59,955 nt of DNA from Komagataeibacter xylinus (GTDB lineage: Bacteria; Pseudomonadota; Alphaproteobacteria; Acetobacterales; Acetobacteraceae), in assembly GCF_004302915.1 (NCBI RefSeq), contig NZ_QQBI01000018.1, forward strand, positions 1-59,955, read 5' to 3'. The notes under the pieces were generated by a model. That model saw only the letters and a program-made list of their open reading frames with translations, searched no databases and was not told the origin of the DNA. Shown here one piece after another: positions 1 through 9,967 of the stretch (its first letter is position 1; each line of letters begins with the position of its first letter). Both the position numbers and the translations under genes were made by a program.

Positions 1-205
1 GGGGTGGCGGCGGTGGCGGCGGAGGTGGCGGTGGCTCCTTGATCATGTGCACCTCGACCGGCGGCTTGGGCGGCTCCTGGGGCGCATCTGGCGGCGAGCT
101 GAGCCCGAACAGAAGCGCGAGCACCAGCAGCCCCTCGAATGCCAGGACGAGGGCAAAAACGATTACCTTTTGTAGTGTGTTATCACTCTGTTCCGCATAC
201 GTCAT
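1..205 (-). CDS. tonB: TonB energy-transducing protein, N-terminal part (cut by window edge)
   Basis: TonB spans the periplasm and passes proton-motive-force energy from ExbB/ExbD to outer-membrane receptors. The 68 visible codons show a short polar N-terminus, one hydrophobic anchor of about 20 residues (IVFALVLAFEGLLVLALLFG) and then a proline-rich stretch with PPK/PPV/EPP repeats, the usual TonB opening. The C-terminal receptor-contact domain lies beyond the window. I chose the ATG at 205 because GAGGT sits about 6 nt upstream; an ATG two codons earlier (211) is too close to that site. A TonB-dependent receptor is encoded at 25236-27722. A different single-pass Pro-rich protein cannot be fully excluded without the C-terminus. 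Confidence 0.75.
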   Translation of the reverse strand, partial: MTYAEQSDNTLQKVIVFALVLAFEGLLVLALLFGLSSPPDAPQEPPKPPVEVHMIKEPPPPPPPPPPP

Positions 206-834
206 ACCCATACCTCACTCAGAACGGCATAGTTTTTAGGAAGGATTATTACAGAATTTGTTCTGGATGTTCTGATTTCACCAATTTGACTACGGGAGTA
301 TGACCAGATTTCTACGAAACGACTGATGCGATCCGCCTTGTTCTCCCCGGCTTGACCCTGAAGCACGATAATCCTCTTTCCCGGCGGAACGGAAAAGCAT
401 GACAGTCGTAGCCTCCGGCAGTCCATACGCCAATGCACGGACACTGGATGCATCCTGCCCTGACAAGCCAAGCCATTCATTCATCACGTTTTATCCATAA
501 ACATTATTAACATCTCGAAATCAACCCTGATCTTATATGAAATATCTTTATGTGACCCTGCTGCCCGGCAGGTCACTTTTTCCATGGCAGAAAGCCTCCA
601 TGAAGCTGTGCTCCTTCCGCATGGCAGCCAGACAAAAAACCGTTTGTTCCAGCTTGATCAAAAAAAAAATTCAGTCAAGCAAAGTGTTAAAAAAATAAGA
701 GAAAAATCGGCTCACGTCCCTGCGGGCCAGCCACGCCGCCAGCATATTACTTATTCGATATGAATGGGGCCGCGCCAGCAATACAGGCGGCAACATTCAT
801 GCCGCCACCGCCTTGGTTTCTTGCCAAAAACGGT
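206..834. other. Intergenic region, partly AT-rich, no convincing gene
   Basis: This 629-bp gap separates the scpA-like stop from the tonB start. It is much more AT-rich than its surroundings between about 480 and 720, with A and T runs near 660-710. Two overlapping minus-strand reading frames of 65 and 92 codons between 202 and 487 show no domain, and neither is supported over the other. The tonB promoter must lie here; TAATAAT near 246-252 on the minus strand could be a -10 element, but no clear -35 goes with it. Confidence 0.5.
552..581 (+). terminator. Hairpin followed by five T, possible terminator
   Basis: GTGACC (552-557) pairs with GGTCAC (571-576), extended inward by TGC/GCA with one bulged C, and is followed by TTTTT (577-581). 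This is the shape of a rho-independent terminator for plus-strand transcription. No plus-strand gene ends here, so it may serve an unseen small RNA or be a protein-binding palindrome. Confidence 0.35.
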
Positions 835-1653
835 TCAGGCCGCGCCGTCGCGCTCCACGTTGCCAAAACGGGGGAGCGTATCGGGGCCGGGCTGGTAGGC
901 CAGCGCCTCGCCCTGCTTGACCATTTCGAGGCAAGCGGTGAACGTGCTGCTCCACGCCGAACGCCGCAGCCCCGTGCCCCGCGCGCCCTCCTCCGCCCCC
1001 CGCCGAACGGAATCGGGCAGCATGCGGTCCAGCGGCACGGGTTTGCGGGCATGCGCCAGGCAGGCGCGCACCCGTACCCGCGCCTCCTCGACCGAGAACA
1101 GGTCAAGCTGCACCGGGGCATAGAAGGGCGTCTGCTCCGGCATGGCGCCCCAGTTGCCATCAAACACCGCAAGGCAGCCCCACAGGAATTCGATCCGGTC
1201 GACTTCCCATGCAGCCGATTCGTGACAAAGGGCGGGCTGTGCGCCGCCAAAGGCATGGACATCGCGCCCGAGCTGCGCGCGCGCGGCAAGCCATCCGGCC
1301 AGCTGCCCCGCCTGCTCGGCCGCGATCAGGCGCGCGCGCAGGTCATGCGCCTCCTGTTCCGCCTGCTGCTGGCGCGGATCATCGGCAGGCAGCAGCAGGC
1401 GCGAGCGCAGCAGCAGCAGGCCCGATGCCATGACCGCCCACTGCGCCTTCATGCCCAGCGGCAGGGCGGCATGCGCCCGCGCAGCCTCGGCCAGCTGGTC
1501 GATCAGGGCCACGATATCAAGCCGGGTCAGGTCGATTTCACGCGCATGGGCCAGCTGCACCAGATGCGTGAGATCACCCTGGTACGCATCCAGCATGATG
1601 ACCGGCTCAAGGCCGGGCCGCGCGGGGTCGAACAGGTCGGGCTGGCCGCTCAT
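835..1653 (-). CDS. scpA: ScpA-like segregation/condensation protein (divergent)
   Basis: ScpA is the kleisin subunit that bridges SMC heads in the bacterial condensin complex. The 272-aa product has the ScpA N-terminal pattern: a 'fxGDLxxLVxLxxxxEIDLxxLDI' type segment near residues 23-47 followed by MASGLLLLRSRLLLP near 76-90, matching the helix where ScpA contacts SMC. The middle and C-terminus are rich in Arg and Ala and diverge from typical ScpA. Its ATG overlaps the TGA of the upstream unknown gene (ATGA), implying translational coupling. ScpB, the usual partner, is not encoded next to it: only about 630 bp of non-coding sequence follows. It may be a specialised ScpA paralogue rather than the housekeeping copy. 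Confidence 0.72.
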   Translation of the reverse strand: MSGQPDLFDPARPGLEPVIMLDAYQGDLTHLVQLAHAREIDLTRLDIVALIDQLAEAARAHAALPLGMKAQWAVMASGLLLLRSRLLLPADDPRQQQAEQEAHDLRARLIAAEQAGQLAGWLAARAQLGRDVHAFGGAQPALCHESAAWEVDRIEFLWGCLAVFDGNWGAMPEQTPFYAPVQLDLFSVEEARVRVRACLAHARKPVPLDRMLPDSVRRGAEEGARGTGLRRSAWSSTFTACLEMVKQGEALAYQPGPDTLPRFGNVERDGAA

Positions 1654-2354
1654 GTCAAAGGCCGCGACGTCAGGCGGAAGGTCAGCAGGGGGTAATGCTC
1701 CTCCATCCGGCGCACCACGGGTGCTGGCGTGCCGCCACGGGTGAAGAAGCCATACACCACCGCCCGATGCCCGCGCGGCAGCCGCCGGCCCGCCCTGCGC
1801 CCCGGCACCAGCGCCATCCGGGCGGGCGCTTCCAGCACGCCCCAGTTGGCCATGAGCCAGGCGCGGGCATCGGGGTGGGTCGCGCCCAGGTGCAGGATGC
1901 GGTCCGGCACGGGCACCAGGCGGTTAAAGTCCAGCGGGCAGGCGCCATCAGGCCGCAGGGCGAGACGGGCATGACGCGCCTCCGCCGCCGCGCGGAACTG
2001 GCGGGCAAGGATGCGGCACCCTTCCACCGACAGGCCGCCCCGGTCCTGACCGGGCCTGTTGGCCCCGATGGCCAGCGCGAACATGTCTTCTTCCACCCGC
2101 TCCGCATCGAACGGCCATGGAATCAGTCCCGGCCCGGCGGCCTCGGTGGCAAAGGCCGCCATGCCCGCGTCAGGGCCATGCACCAGCAGGTGCCAGCCCT
2201 GCCACGGCAGCGGCCCTGCGGGCGCGGGCCAGGCGGAAAGCGGTCGCCGCCCCCGGCGCGCGGGCGGGCGGCGGGCCGGGGCGGATGGACCTTCCCCCTC
2301 GCACAAGGTGGTGGGTGGCAGGTCGGCCCAGGGCAGGCGCAGGGTTTCAGTCAT
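1650..2354 (-). CDS. Unknown protein between recombinase and ScpA-like gene
   Basis: A 234-aa protein I do not recognise. It starts at the ATG whose codon overlaps the end of the recombinase gene (8-bp overlap) and ends in a 4-bp ATGA overlap with scpA, so it is the middle cistron of a tightly coupled three-gene operon. The first ~55 residues are Pro/Arg-rich and probably disordered. The rest mixes Trp, Gly and Arg patches (for example LLVHGPDAGMAAFATEAAGP and an Arg-rich GRRAGRRLPRGHR stretch) without a motif I can name. There is no signal peptide or membrane segment, so it is probably cytoplasmic. Its position suggests it works with the recombinase or the ScpA-like protein, but that is inference only. 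Confidence 0.7.
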   Translation of the reverse strand: MTETLRLPWADLPPTTLCEGEGPSAPARRPPARRGRRPLSAWPAPAGPLPWQGWHLLVHGPDAGMAAFATEAAGPGLIPWPFDAERVEEDMFALAIGANRPGQDRGGLSVEGCRILARQFRAAAEARHARLALRPDGACPLDFNRLVPVPDRILHLGATHPDARAWLMANWGVLEAPARMALVPGRRAGRRLPRGHRAVVYGFFTRGGTPAPVVRRMEEHYPLLTFRLTSRPLT

Positions 2355-3213
2355 GGGCCAGCAGTTCCGCATAGGGACGCAGGGCGCGCGGATCACGGTA
2401 GCGGGTGCGCTGGCCCAGGGCCGCGGCGTCCATGCCATGGCGCAGCGCCTCGACAATAAACCCCGCCCGCAGCGCATGGGCGCTGAGCCGGGCCACGGTG
2501 GCGGGTGGCACCTCGGCCATCAGCGCCCGGCGTTGCAGGATGCGGGTCACGGCATAGGGCGTCAGCGCCCGCCCGCCCACGCGCTCACCCTTGGAAATGG
2601 CGCGGAACAGCGGCCCGGTCTGCCGGTGTGCCACCTGCTGCCATGCCGTAAAGGCCATTGCAGGGCACAGGTCACGCTCCTGCGCCACGGGCAGGGCGAT
2701 GGTGGGGGCCTCATGGCCGTCGCGCACCGTCAGCATGACCGCCTTGGGGGTGAGGCGCACATCTTCCACCTGCAGGCCCACCAGTTCCGAACGGCGCAGC
2801 GCACCCGCGAAGCCGAACAGCAGCAGGCAGCGGTCGCGCAGGCCACGAATGCCGTCGGTGCAGCGTTCGGACATGGCGCGCAGCATGGCGGGCGTGACCA
2901 CGGCGGGGGGTGGCGCGGGGCGGCGGGCCTGCTCCAGCATCTCGGCCAGTGCCGCGCGGATGAGCGGATGCGTGACATCCCACGCCAGCCCGTTGAAACG
3001 GTGCATCTTGCCAATGGCGGCAAGGCGGCGGCGGATGGTGGCGGGGGCAAACGCACCAAGGCTGCGCAGGTAGGCGGCCACCCCCTCAGGCGCTGCGGGA
3101 ATGGGGGAAAGCGCATGCTCCGCGCACCATTGCGTAAAATGCACCCAGTCCGCCCGGTAGGCACGCAGGGTGGCCGTGGCCTCCCGCGTGGGGGCCTCCT
3201 GTGGCGGGATCAT
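2347..3213 (-). CDS. Tyrosine recombinase / phage-integrase family protein
   Basis: A 288-aa site-specific recombinase, first gene of an operon with an unknown protein and an ScpA-like protein. It has an N-terminal SAM-like core-binding domain (about residues 12-95) and a C-terminal catalytic domain. Visible catalytic residues are R140 (in GALRRSELVGL), H246 and R249 (HALR), and nucleophile Y281 (RPYAELL). Two positions deviate: the usual LGH histidine is Q268 (LGQ), and the beta-hairpin lysine is not obvious (RDGHEAPTIAL). Size resembles XerC/XerD (about 300 aa), but the context is not dif-like. I chose the ATG at 3213 because AGGAAG lies 8 nt upstream; an in-frame ATG at 3261 would overlap the adenine deaminase gene. 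The Q268 change may reduce or alter activity. Confidence 0.85.
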   Translation of the reverse strand: MIPPQEAPTREATATLRAYRADWVHFTQWCAEHALSPIPAAPEGVAAYLRSLGAFAPATIRRRLAAIGKMHRFNGLAWDVTHPLIRAALAEMLEQARRPAPPPAVVTPAMLRAMSERCTDGIRGLRDRCLLLFGFAGALRRSELVGLQVEDVRLTPKAVMLTVRDGHEAPTIALPVAQERDLCPAMAFTAWQQVAHRQTGPLFRAISKGERVGGRALTPYAVTRILQRRALMAEVPPATVARLSAHALRAGFIVEALRHGMDAAALGQRTRYRDPRALRPYAELLAHD

Positions 3214-3235
3214 GGGCACTTCCTGCCTGACCGGA

Positions 3236-4936
3236 TCAGACCAGTTCCATCCGGTTGACATCGACCATGCCGAAATCCGTGATCTTGAGGTGCGGGATCA
3301 CCGGCAGCGGCAGGAAGGCAAGCTGGAGAAACGGCTCATCAAGCTGGCAGCCCAGCGCGCGGGCGGCGGCACGCAGCACCTCGAGCTGGTCGCGCACGGT
3401 CTCGAACGGCGCATCGCTCATCAGCCCCGCCACGGGCAGCGGCATGTCGGCCACCACCTTGCCATCACGCACCACCACAAAGCCGCCGCCGGTCTTTTCC
3501 AGGTGGTTGACCGCCAGCGCCATGTCGGCATCGTTCATGCCCACCACACATATATTATGGCTGTCATGCCCCACCGATGAGGCCAGCGCCCCGCCAGACA
3601 GCCCGAAGCCTTTCACGAAGCCCCGGCCGATATTGTCGTTATGCCCATGCCGCGCCACCACGCAGATGCGCGCGATATCCTGCGCCGGGTCGGGCTGCAC
3701 GATGCCATCCACAACAGGCAGGTCGGCATGCAGGAAGGGTGTGATGATCTGGCCGGGCAGCAGGCCGATCACGGGGCGCTGCGTGCCGCTGCCCTTTATT
3801 TCCATATCCGTAGCGCTGACCGGGGCGGGCAGGCTGATGCTCTCCAGCCCCACGGGGGCGATGACCTCACGGGCGGCGAACAGCGCGTCATCCACCAGGC
3901 GGCCTGCGCTGATCACATCCGACACAACGCATTCCCGCAGGTCATCAAGCAGCACGATATCGGCACGCCTGCCCGGCGCGATCATGCCCCGGTCACGCAG
4001 GCCAAAGGCATTGGCTGCACTGAGCGAGGCGCTGCGATAGGCTGCCAGCGGCTCGACACCCAGCGAGATGGCCAGGCGGATCAGGTAGTCCAGATGGCCT
4101 TCATGCGCGATTTCCAGCGGATTGCGGTCATCGGTGCAGAAGGCGAAGAACGGTGACGTAACCGGGTTGAGCAGCGGCACCAGCGCACGCAGGTCCTTGC
4201 ACACCGAGCCTTCGCGGATCAGCACCATCATGCCCTTGCGCACTTTTTCCAGCGCCTCTTCAGCCGTGGTGGCCTCGTGATCGGTGGTGATGCCCGCACT
4301 CAGGTAGCCATTGAGTTTGCGCCCGCGCAGCAGCGGGGCATGGCCGTCGATATGGCCACCGGCAAAGGCTTCCAGCTTTTCCATGCAGACCGGGTCGCCA
4401 TTGAGCACGCCGGGGATGTTCATGAACTCGGCCAGGCCAATCACCTTGGGGTGGTCGCGATAGGCCAGCAGGTCGGCGGCCCCCAGCGTAGCGCCCGAGG
4501 TTTCAAGGTGGGTGGACGGCACGCAGCTCGACAGGTTGACCCGCAGGTCCATCACCGTGCGCAGGGCGGCCTCGGTAAAGTAATCCAGCGCCGGGCGGCC
4601 GAGCACGTTGGCCATCTCGTGCGGGTCGCATATGGCGGTGGTCACGCCATGGGGCAGCACGCAGCGATCGAACTCGAAGGGCGTGATGAGCGAGGATTCG
4701 ACATGCAGGTGCGTGTCGATGAAGCCGGGCACGGCAATGCGGCCATGGCCCTCGATCACGTTCGTGCCCTCGTAATGGTCCAGCGTGCCGACAATCGTGT
4801 CGCCACAGATGGCGATATCGGTTGGCAGCAGTTCCCCCGTCACCAGATCGAACAGGCGCACATTGCGGATGACGGTATCGGCCACCGCGCGCCCGCTACC
4901 CTGTGCAATCCGGCTGGAAATCGTGCTTGCTGCCAT
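3236..4936 (-). CDS. ade: Adenine deaminase
   Basis: Converts adenine to hypoxanthine plus ammonia in cytoplasmic purine salvage (EC 3.5.4.2). The 566-aa product has the amidohydrolase metal motif in [12 protein letters not shown] near residues 66-77, CDPHE further on, the GHAPL and AGITTDHE segments, a C-terminal extension typical of the Ade family, and GHDSHN near the C-terminus. Length fits the family (about 550-600 aa). The ATG at 4936 is preferred because GGGGAAG lies about 10 nt upstream; a longer frame to 5008 has no such site. The gene ends 22 bp before the recombinase start, so some read-through into the recombinase operon is possible. It is divergent from the riboswitch-controlled thiC. 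Confidence 0.93.
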   Translation of the reverse strand: MAASTISSRIAQGSGRAVADTVIRNVRLFDLVTGELLPTDIAICGDTIVGTLDHYEGTNVIEGHGRIAVPGFIDTHLHVESSLITPFEFDRCVLPHGVTTAICDPHEMANVLGRPALDYFTEAALRTVMDLRVNLSSCVPSTHLETSGATLGAADLLAYRDHPKVIGLAEFMNIPGVLNGDPVCMEKLEAFAGGHIDGHAPLLRGRKLNGYLSAGITTDHEATTAEEALEKVRKGMMVLIREGSVCKDLRALVPLLNPVTSPFFAFCTDDRNPLEIAHEGHLDYLIRLAISLGVEPLAAYRSASLSAANAFGLRDRGMIAPGRRADIVLLDDLRECVVSDVISAGRLVDDALFAAREVIAPVGLESISLPAPVSATDMEIKGSGTQRPVIGLLPGQIITPFLHADLPVVDGIVQPDPAQDIARICVVARHGHNDNIGRGFVKGFGLSGGALASSVGHDSHNICVVGMNDADMALAVNHLEKTGGGFVVVRDGKVVADMPLPVAGLMSDAPFETVRDQLEVLRAAARALGCQLDEPFLQLAFLPLPVIPHLKITDFGMVDVNRMELV

Positions 4937-5087
4937 CCTGTATCGCTTCCCCGCAAAAATGATGTTCGCCAGTACTCTACCACAACGGGGCGGCTGGCAA
5001 ATCGGCACACGAATTCTTTTTCAGGTCCTGCACCCCGCACCCCGCCTGCATGATTGACAAGACAGGCGCGATTGATGATCCTGACCG

Positions 5088-7173
<2,086 letters not shown>

Positions 7174-7179
7174 GGCAGG

Positions 7180-7238
7180 CGTTTTCGGGTGCCGCCTTTT
7201 TTCAATAAAGGGGGCACCCTTCGAAGCCTTTATCCGTA
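7180..7238. repeat. Degenerate copy of the double-hairpin intergenic repeat
   Basis: Carries TTTTCGGGTGCCGCCTTTTT followed by CAATAAAGGGGGCACCC and a decayed GAAGC arm. It lacks a perfect second hairpin. It lies between the convergent stops of thiC and the lipoprotein gene, where it could act as a bidirectional terminator. Confidence 0.6.
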
Positions 7239-7240
7239 TT

Positions 7241-7816
7241 TTACCACAGGGTGGGCGGATGCCGCCACGAAGGTGGCCAGTTCCAGCGATGCTGCAAGGT
7301 AACATGAACGGCCTGGCCCGCCTGCGTGCGGACCGCGCTGACCGCCACATCACCGGGATCGCTGCCGATCATGGTCACGACATACCATAACCCGACGGGC
7401 AGGTTGCCAAACGTGAAACGCCCATCTTCCCCGCAGGCCTGATGGCGCACGTCCTGTGCCACATCGGCAGGCGCGAGGGCTGTATCCGTCAGGGTATTGT
7501 AGCGGAACATAGTGTCCACCGCATGGTCAAACGGGGCGCCCTGCGGCATGAGCAGCACGTCATGCCCCGCACAGGTGAGCAGCGCGCCCTTGCCCGTACT
7601 GTACCGGATCAGCCCCCCATGCCCGTTTGGCACGCTGGCATGCCTGAAGACCTGCCGGTAGGCATAACCGGCCAGTTGCGCCGTGCCCGGCCCGCGTGAC
7701 CATGTCGTGTCAGCCGGCACGGCTTTCGGTCTCGCATGACCCGTGCAGGCGGCAGACAGAAACAGAATACAGAATGCGGAAATCCTTATGGCCGGGATCA
7801 ATCTGTTGCCTGTCAT
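7241..7816 (-). CDS. Putative lipoprotein with carboxypeptidase-regulatory-like C-terminus
   Basis: A 191-aa secreted protein. The chosen start gives a signal peptide (RLIPAIRISAFCILFLSAAC) ending in a lipobox-like LSAAC with the lipidation Cys near residue 24. The C-terminal part contains GRFTFGNLPVGLWYVV, resembling the beta-sandwich 'carboxypeptidase regulatory-like' fold that often occurs in surface proteins. A longer frame starts at 7897, but its extra 27 residues would precede the signal peptide, so the ATG at 7816 is preferred. Function unknown. It is convergent with thiC and downstream of a probably broken small gene on the same strand. Confidence 0.68.
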   Translation of the reverse strand: MTGNRLIPAIRISAFCILFLSAACTGHARPKAVPADTTWSRGPGTAQLAGYAYRQVFRHASVPNGHGGLIRYSTGKGALLTCAGHDVLLMPQGAPFDHAVDTMFRYNTLTDTALAPADVAQDVRHQACGEDGRFTFGNLPVGLWYVVTMIGSDPGDVAVSAVRTQAGQAVHVTLQHRWNWPPSWRHPPTLW

Positions 7817-7869
7817 GAAACAGGGTGCCGGGTATTGTCTGCTTGAAAAATATTCACCACGAACCCGGA

Positions 7870-8093
7870 TCATTTCTTGCCAAAAATTTTCAGGCAATGT
7901 TCCAGCTCTTCAATGCAGTCCTGTACAGTGCCTTCGGCATAAGGTATCTGTTTATTCATTGTCTTATGGAACGCCTTTTCCAGGGCCAGACTTTCCCTGA
8001 TCCTGTAACTCGTCTTGCGCATGGGGTAATAGGTTCCCACAGGACCACCTCGATCTCCTGATCCGTCATGTCACGCGGGCCTTCATAGATCAT
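7870..8093 (-). pseudogene. Small gene apparently split by a one-base frameshift
   Basis: An ATG at 8093 with AGGAAA about 8 nt upstream opens a frame starting MIYEGPRDMTDQEIEVVLWE. It continues only to a 45-codon, basic, low-complexity end. Near 8030-8045, switching by -1 gives a frame that reads YYPMRKTSYRIRESLALEK and on through IPYAEGTVQDCIEELEHCL to a stop at 7870. Joined, this makes an acidic/amphipathic protein of about 74 residues. No canonical X-XXY-YYZ slippery site is present (the local sequence is TGGGAACC), so a mutation or sequence error is more likely than programmed shifting. The downstream part could also be read alone from an ATG at 8022 (50 aa). Function unknown. Confidence 0.5.
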
Positions 8094-8139
8094 TTTTGAG
8101 ATTTCCTGCCTGGATCGGGAACGATCAACAGCACAGGGA

Positions 8140-8532
8140 TCAGTCAGCCAGCACTGCGGCCTCACGCCGCACGGCGGTTGCATTGCCCTTGCCGCGCGAC
8201 ATGCGAAATGCCCCCGACCATGACCCGGCAATCCGCCACTCCCCTTCAATTTCGGTGCCATCGGCATTGAGCAGGCCGGTATAGAGCACCGGATGCTGGC
8301 GGTTCCCGCTGCCGTCATAGGTTTTGGTAAAGCGCACGGTCACGCCATGGCGCTGGCCCTGCACGGTGGCAATGAAACACGCCTGCGCCGATGGCGCGCG
8401 TTCCGTGACCGTGCCGCCCAGCATGGCCCCTGCCTCAAACAGCGATGCGGAAAACGACTCCGGCGGCAGCGCATGGGGATAGCTGAACTGCCCCTCCCAC
8501 TGGCCTGTCACATTAAGTCGGTTTGCATCCAT
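8140..8532 (-). CDS. Conserved-looking hypothetical protein
   Basis: A 130-aa protein without signal peptide or membrane segment. A strong GGAGG precedes the ATG at good spacing, supporting a real gene. It reads as a small beta-rich domain: VTGQWEGQFSYP near the start, GGTVTERAP in the middle and ADGTEIEGEWRIAGSWSGAF near the end, a two-fold 'G-x-W-x-G-x-F' pattern that suggests a small beta-barrel or sandwich. I cannot name the family. It lies between the frameshifted small gene and a double-hairpin repeat, all on the minus strand. Confidence 0.65.
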   Translation of the reverse strand: MDANRLNVTGQWEGQFSYPHALPPESFSASLFEAGAMLGGTVTERAPSAQACFIATVQGQRHGVTVRFTKTYDGSGNRQHPVLYTGLLNADGTEIEGEWRIAGSWSGAFRMSRGKGNATAVRREAAVLAD

Positions 8533-8649
8533 CGTGCCGTGGCCTCCAGCCCTTCTGCCGCCTGTGGGTCATTCGAAAAACGGGCCATGCCTTATGGCAT
8601 AACCCGTCCATTTAATGCCAATGACCGGACCCGGACATTCAGCAGAAAT

Positions 8650-8728
8650 AAAAGTTTTCGGGCGCCGCTTTTTTAAAAAGGCGGCGTTCTTTGAAGCTTT
8701 TTGAAAAAAGCTTCACCAAAAACTTTTG
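8650..8728. repeat. Double-hairpin intergenic repeat
   Basis: A near-complete copy of the ~80-bp element: flank AAAAGTTTTCGGG, first hairpin GCCGC-(TTTTTTAAAAA)-GGCGGC, second hairpin GAAGCTTTTT-GAAAAAAGCTTC, then the flank ACCAAAAACTTTT, which is inverted relative to the first flank. It lies just past the ilvE stop. Confidence 0.85.
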
Positions 8729-8734
8729 CTCATG

Positions 8735-9826
8735 TCAGATGACCTTTTCCACCCAGTCATGGGTGTCAGGCGCCGTGCCGCGCTGGATGCCGATCAGGGC
8801 ATTGCGCAGCTTTGCCGTCACCGGACCGATGCCCGCGCCATCGCCAATCACCGCCTCGCCCTTATGGCCACGAAAGCGCCCGATGGGCGAGACCACCGCC
8901 GCCGTGCCGCAGGCGAACACTTCCTTCAGGCGGCCCGAGGCGGCATCGGCATAAAGCTGGTCGATGGCATAGGGCTCCTCGCGCACGGTCAGGCCCATCT
9001 CACGCGCCAGCGTCAGCAACGAATCGCGGGTGATGCCGCGCAGGATGGTGCCGGTCAGCGGCGGGGTGGCAACCGAGCCGTCATCAAACACGAAGAACAC
9101 GTTCATGCCGCCCATTTCCTCGATCCAGCGGCGCTCCACTGCATCAAGGAACAGCACCTGCGCACAGCCATGGCCCTTGGCCTCCTGCTGGGCCAGCAGG
9201 CTTGCGGCGTAGTTGCCGCCGCACTTGGCCTCGCCCGTGCCGCCGGGGGCGGCGCGACAGAAATCGGACACCCACACGCTCACCGCTTCCGCCCCGAAAT
9301 AGGCCCCCACGGGCGAGGCAATGACCATGAACAGGTATTCCGACGCGGGCTTGACGCCAAGGAACGTCTCGCTCGCAATCATGTAGGGGCGGATGTACAG
9401 GCTCTCATCGGGCCTGGACGGCACCCAGGCATGGTCCATGCGCACAAGCTGGCGCACGGCCTCGACAAACACGTCTTCGGGCAGTTCGGCCATGGCGAGG
9501 CGTGCCGCCGATTTGCGGAAGCGCGCGGCATTGGCCTGCGGGCGGAACAGGGTGATGCCCCCTTCCGCCGTGCGGTAGGCTTTCATGCCCTCGAATATTT
9601 CCTGCGCGTAGTGCAGCACGGCCGCCGCCGGGTCGATGGTGAACGGCGCATAAGGCTGTACGCGGGCATCGTGCCACCCCTTGCCTTCCTGGTAGCGGAT
9701 CACGACCATGTTGTCGGTAAAGACACGCCCGAAACCGGGATTGGCCAGAATTTCCGCCCGTCGCTCGGGTGAGACCGGCGTTGCGGTGGGTGAAAGCGTG
9801 AAGGGAAGGGAAGTGGCGCTGTCCAT
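8735..9826 (-). CDS. ilvE: Branched-chain amino acid aminotransferase
   Basis: A class IV PLP-dependent transaminase for the last step of leucine, isoleucine and valine synthesis (EC 2.6.1.42). The 363-aa product has FEGMKAYR, the PLP-lysine segment GEAKCGGNYAASLLAQ, EEMGGMNVFFV and GTAAVVSPIG, all typical of the larger IlvE type. The start MDSATSLPF (9826) is preferred over an in-frame ATG 31 codons upstream because the extra N-terminus is not IlvE-like. It is monocistronic as far as can be seen, with a double-hairpin repeat a few bases beyond the stop that may terminate it. Confidence 0.94.
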   Translation of the reverse strand: MDSATSLPFTLSPTATPVSPERRAEILANPGFGRVFTDNMVVIRYQEGKGWHDARVQPYAPFTIDPAAAVLHYAQEIFEGMKAYRTAEGGITLFRPQANAARFRKSAARLAMAELPEDVFVEAVRQLVRMDHAWVPSRPDESLYIRPYMIASETFLGVKPASEYLFMVIASPVGAYFGAEAVSVWVSDFCRAAPGGTGEAKCGGNYAASLLAQQEAKGHGCAQVLFLDAVERRWIEEMGGMNVFFVFDDGSVATPPLTGTILRGITRDSLLTLAREMGLTVREEPYAIDQLYADAASGRLKEVFACGTAAVVSPIGRFRGHKGEAVIGDGAGIGPVTAKLRNALIGIQRGTAPDTHDWVEKVI

Positions 9827-9967
9827 AGCCGTTATTTCTCTTTCATCATGGCGCTGGCGCGCCATACGGAGCGCGCCCCTGCCCGCGACAAGCTGCGGGC
9901 AGCCGCACCAGAAGTTCACCAGAACATTGCGCCGGTCAACCCCGCCCTGTGCGCATGACCCCTGCTT

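Noticed and set aside
1-40. GGTGGCGGC-type simple repeat at the left edge
   Set aside because: It is the codon pattern of the poly-proline part of TonB on the minus strand, not an independent repeat.
202-487. Two overlapping small minus-strand frames upstream of tonB
   Set aside because: I considered a HemP-like heme-uptake protein, but no HemP motif appears in either frame, and no strong ribosome site picks one over the other.
760-1695. Long plus-strand open frame opposite the scpA-like gene
   Set aside because: Arg/Gln/Pro-rich translation with no domain, wholly antisense to a gene with recognisable ScpA motifs; high GC makes such frames common.
2059-3258. 399-codon plus-strand open frame opposite the recombinase
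   Set aside because: Low-complexity His/Gln/Gly/Arg content and fully antisense to the recombinase, whose catalytic residues are clear.
8030-8046. Programmed -1 frameshift site in the small gene
   Set aside because: No X-XXY-YYZ heptamer in the zero frame and no obvious downstream pseudoknot; mutation or sequence error is simpler.
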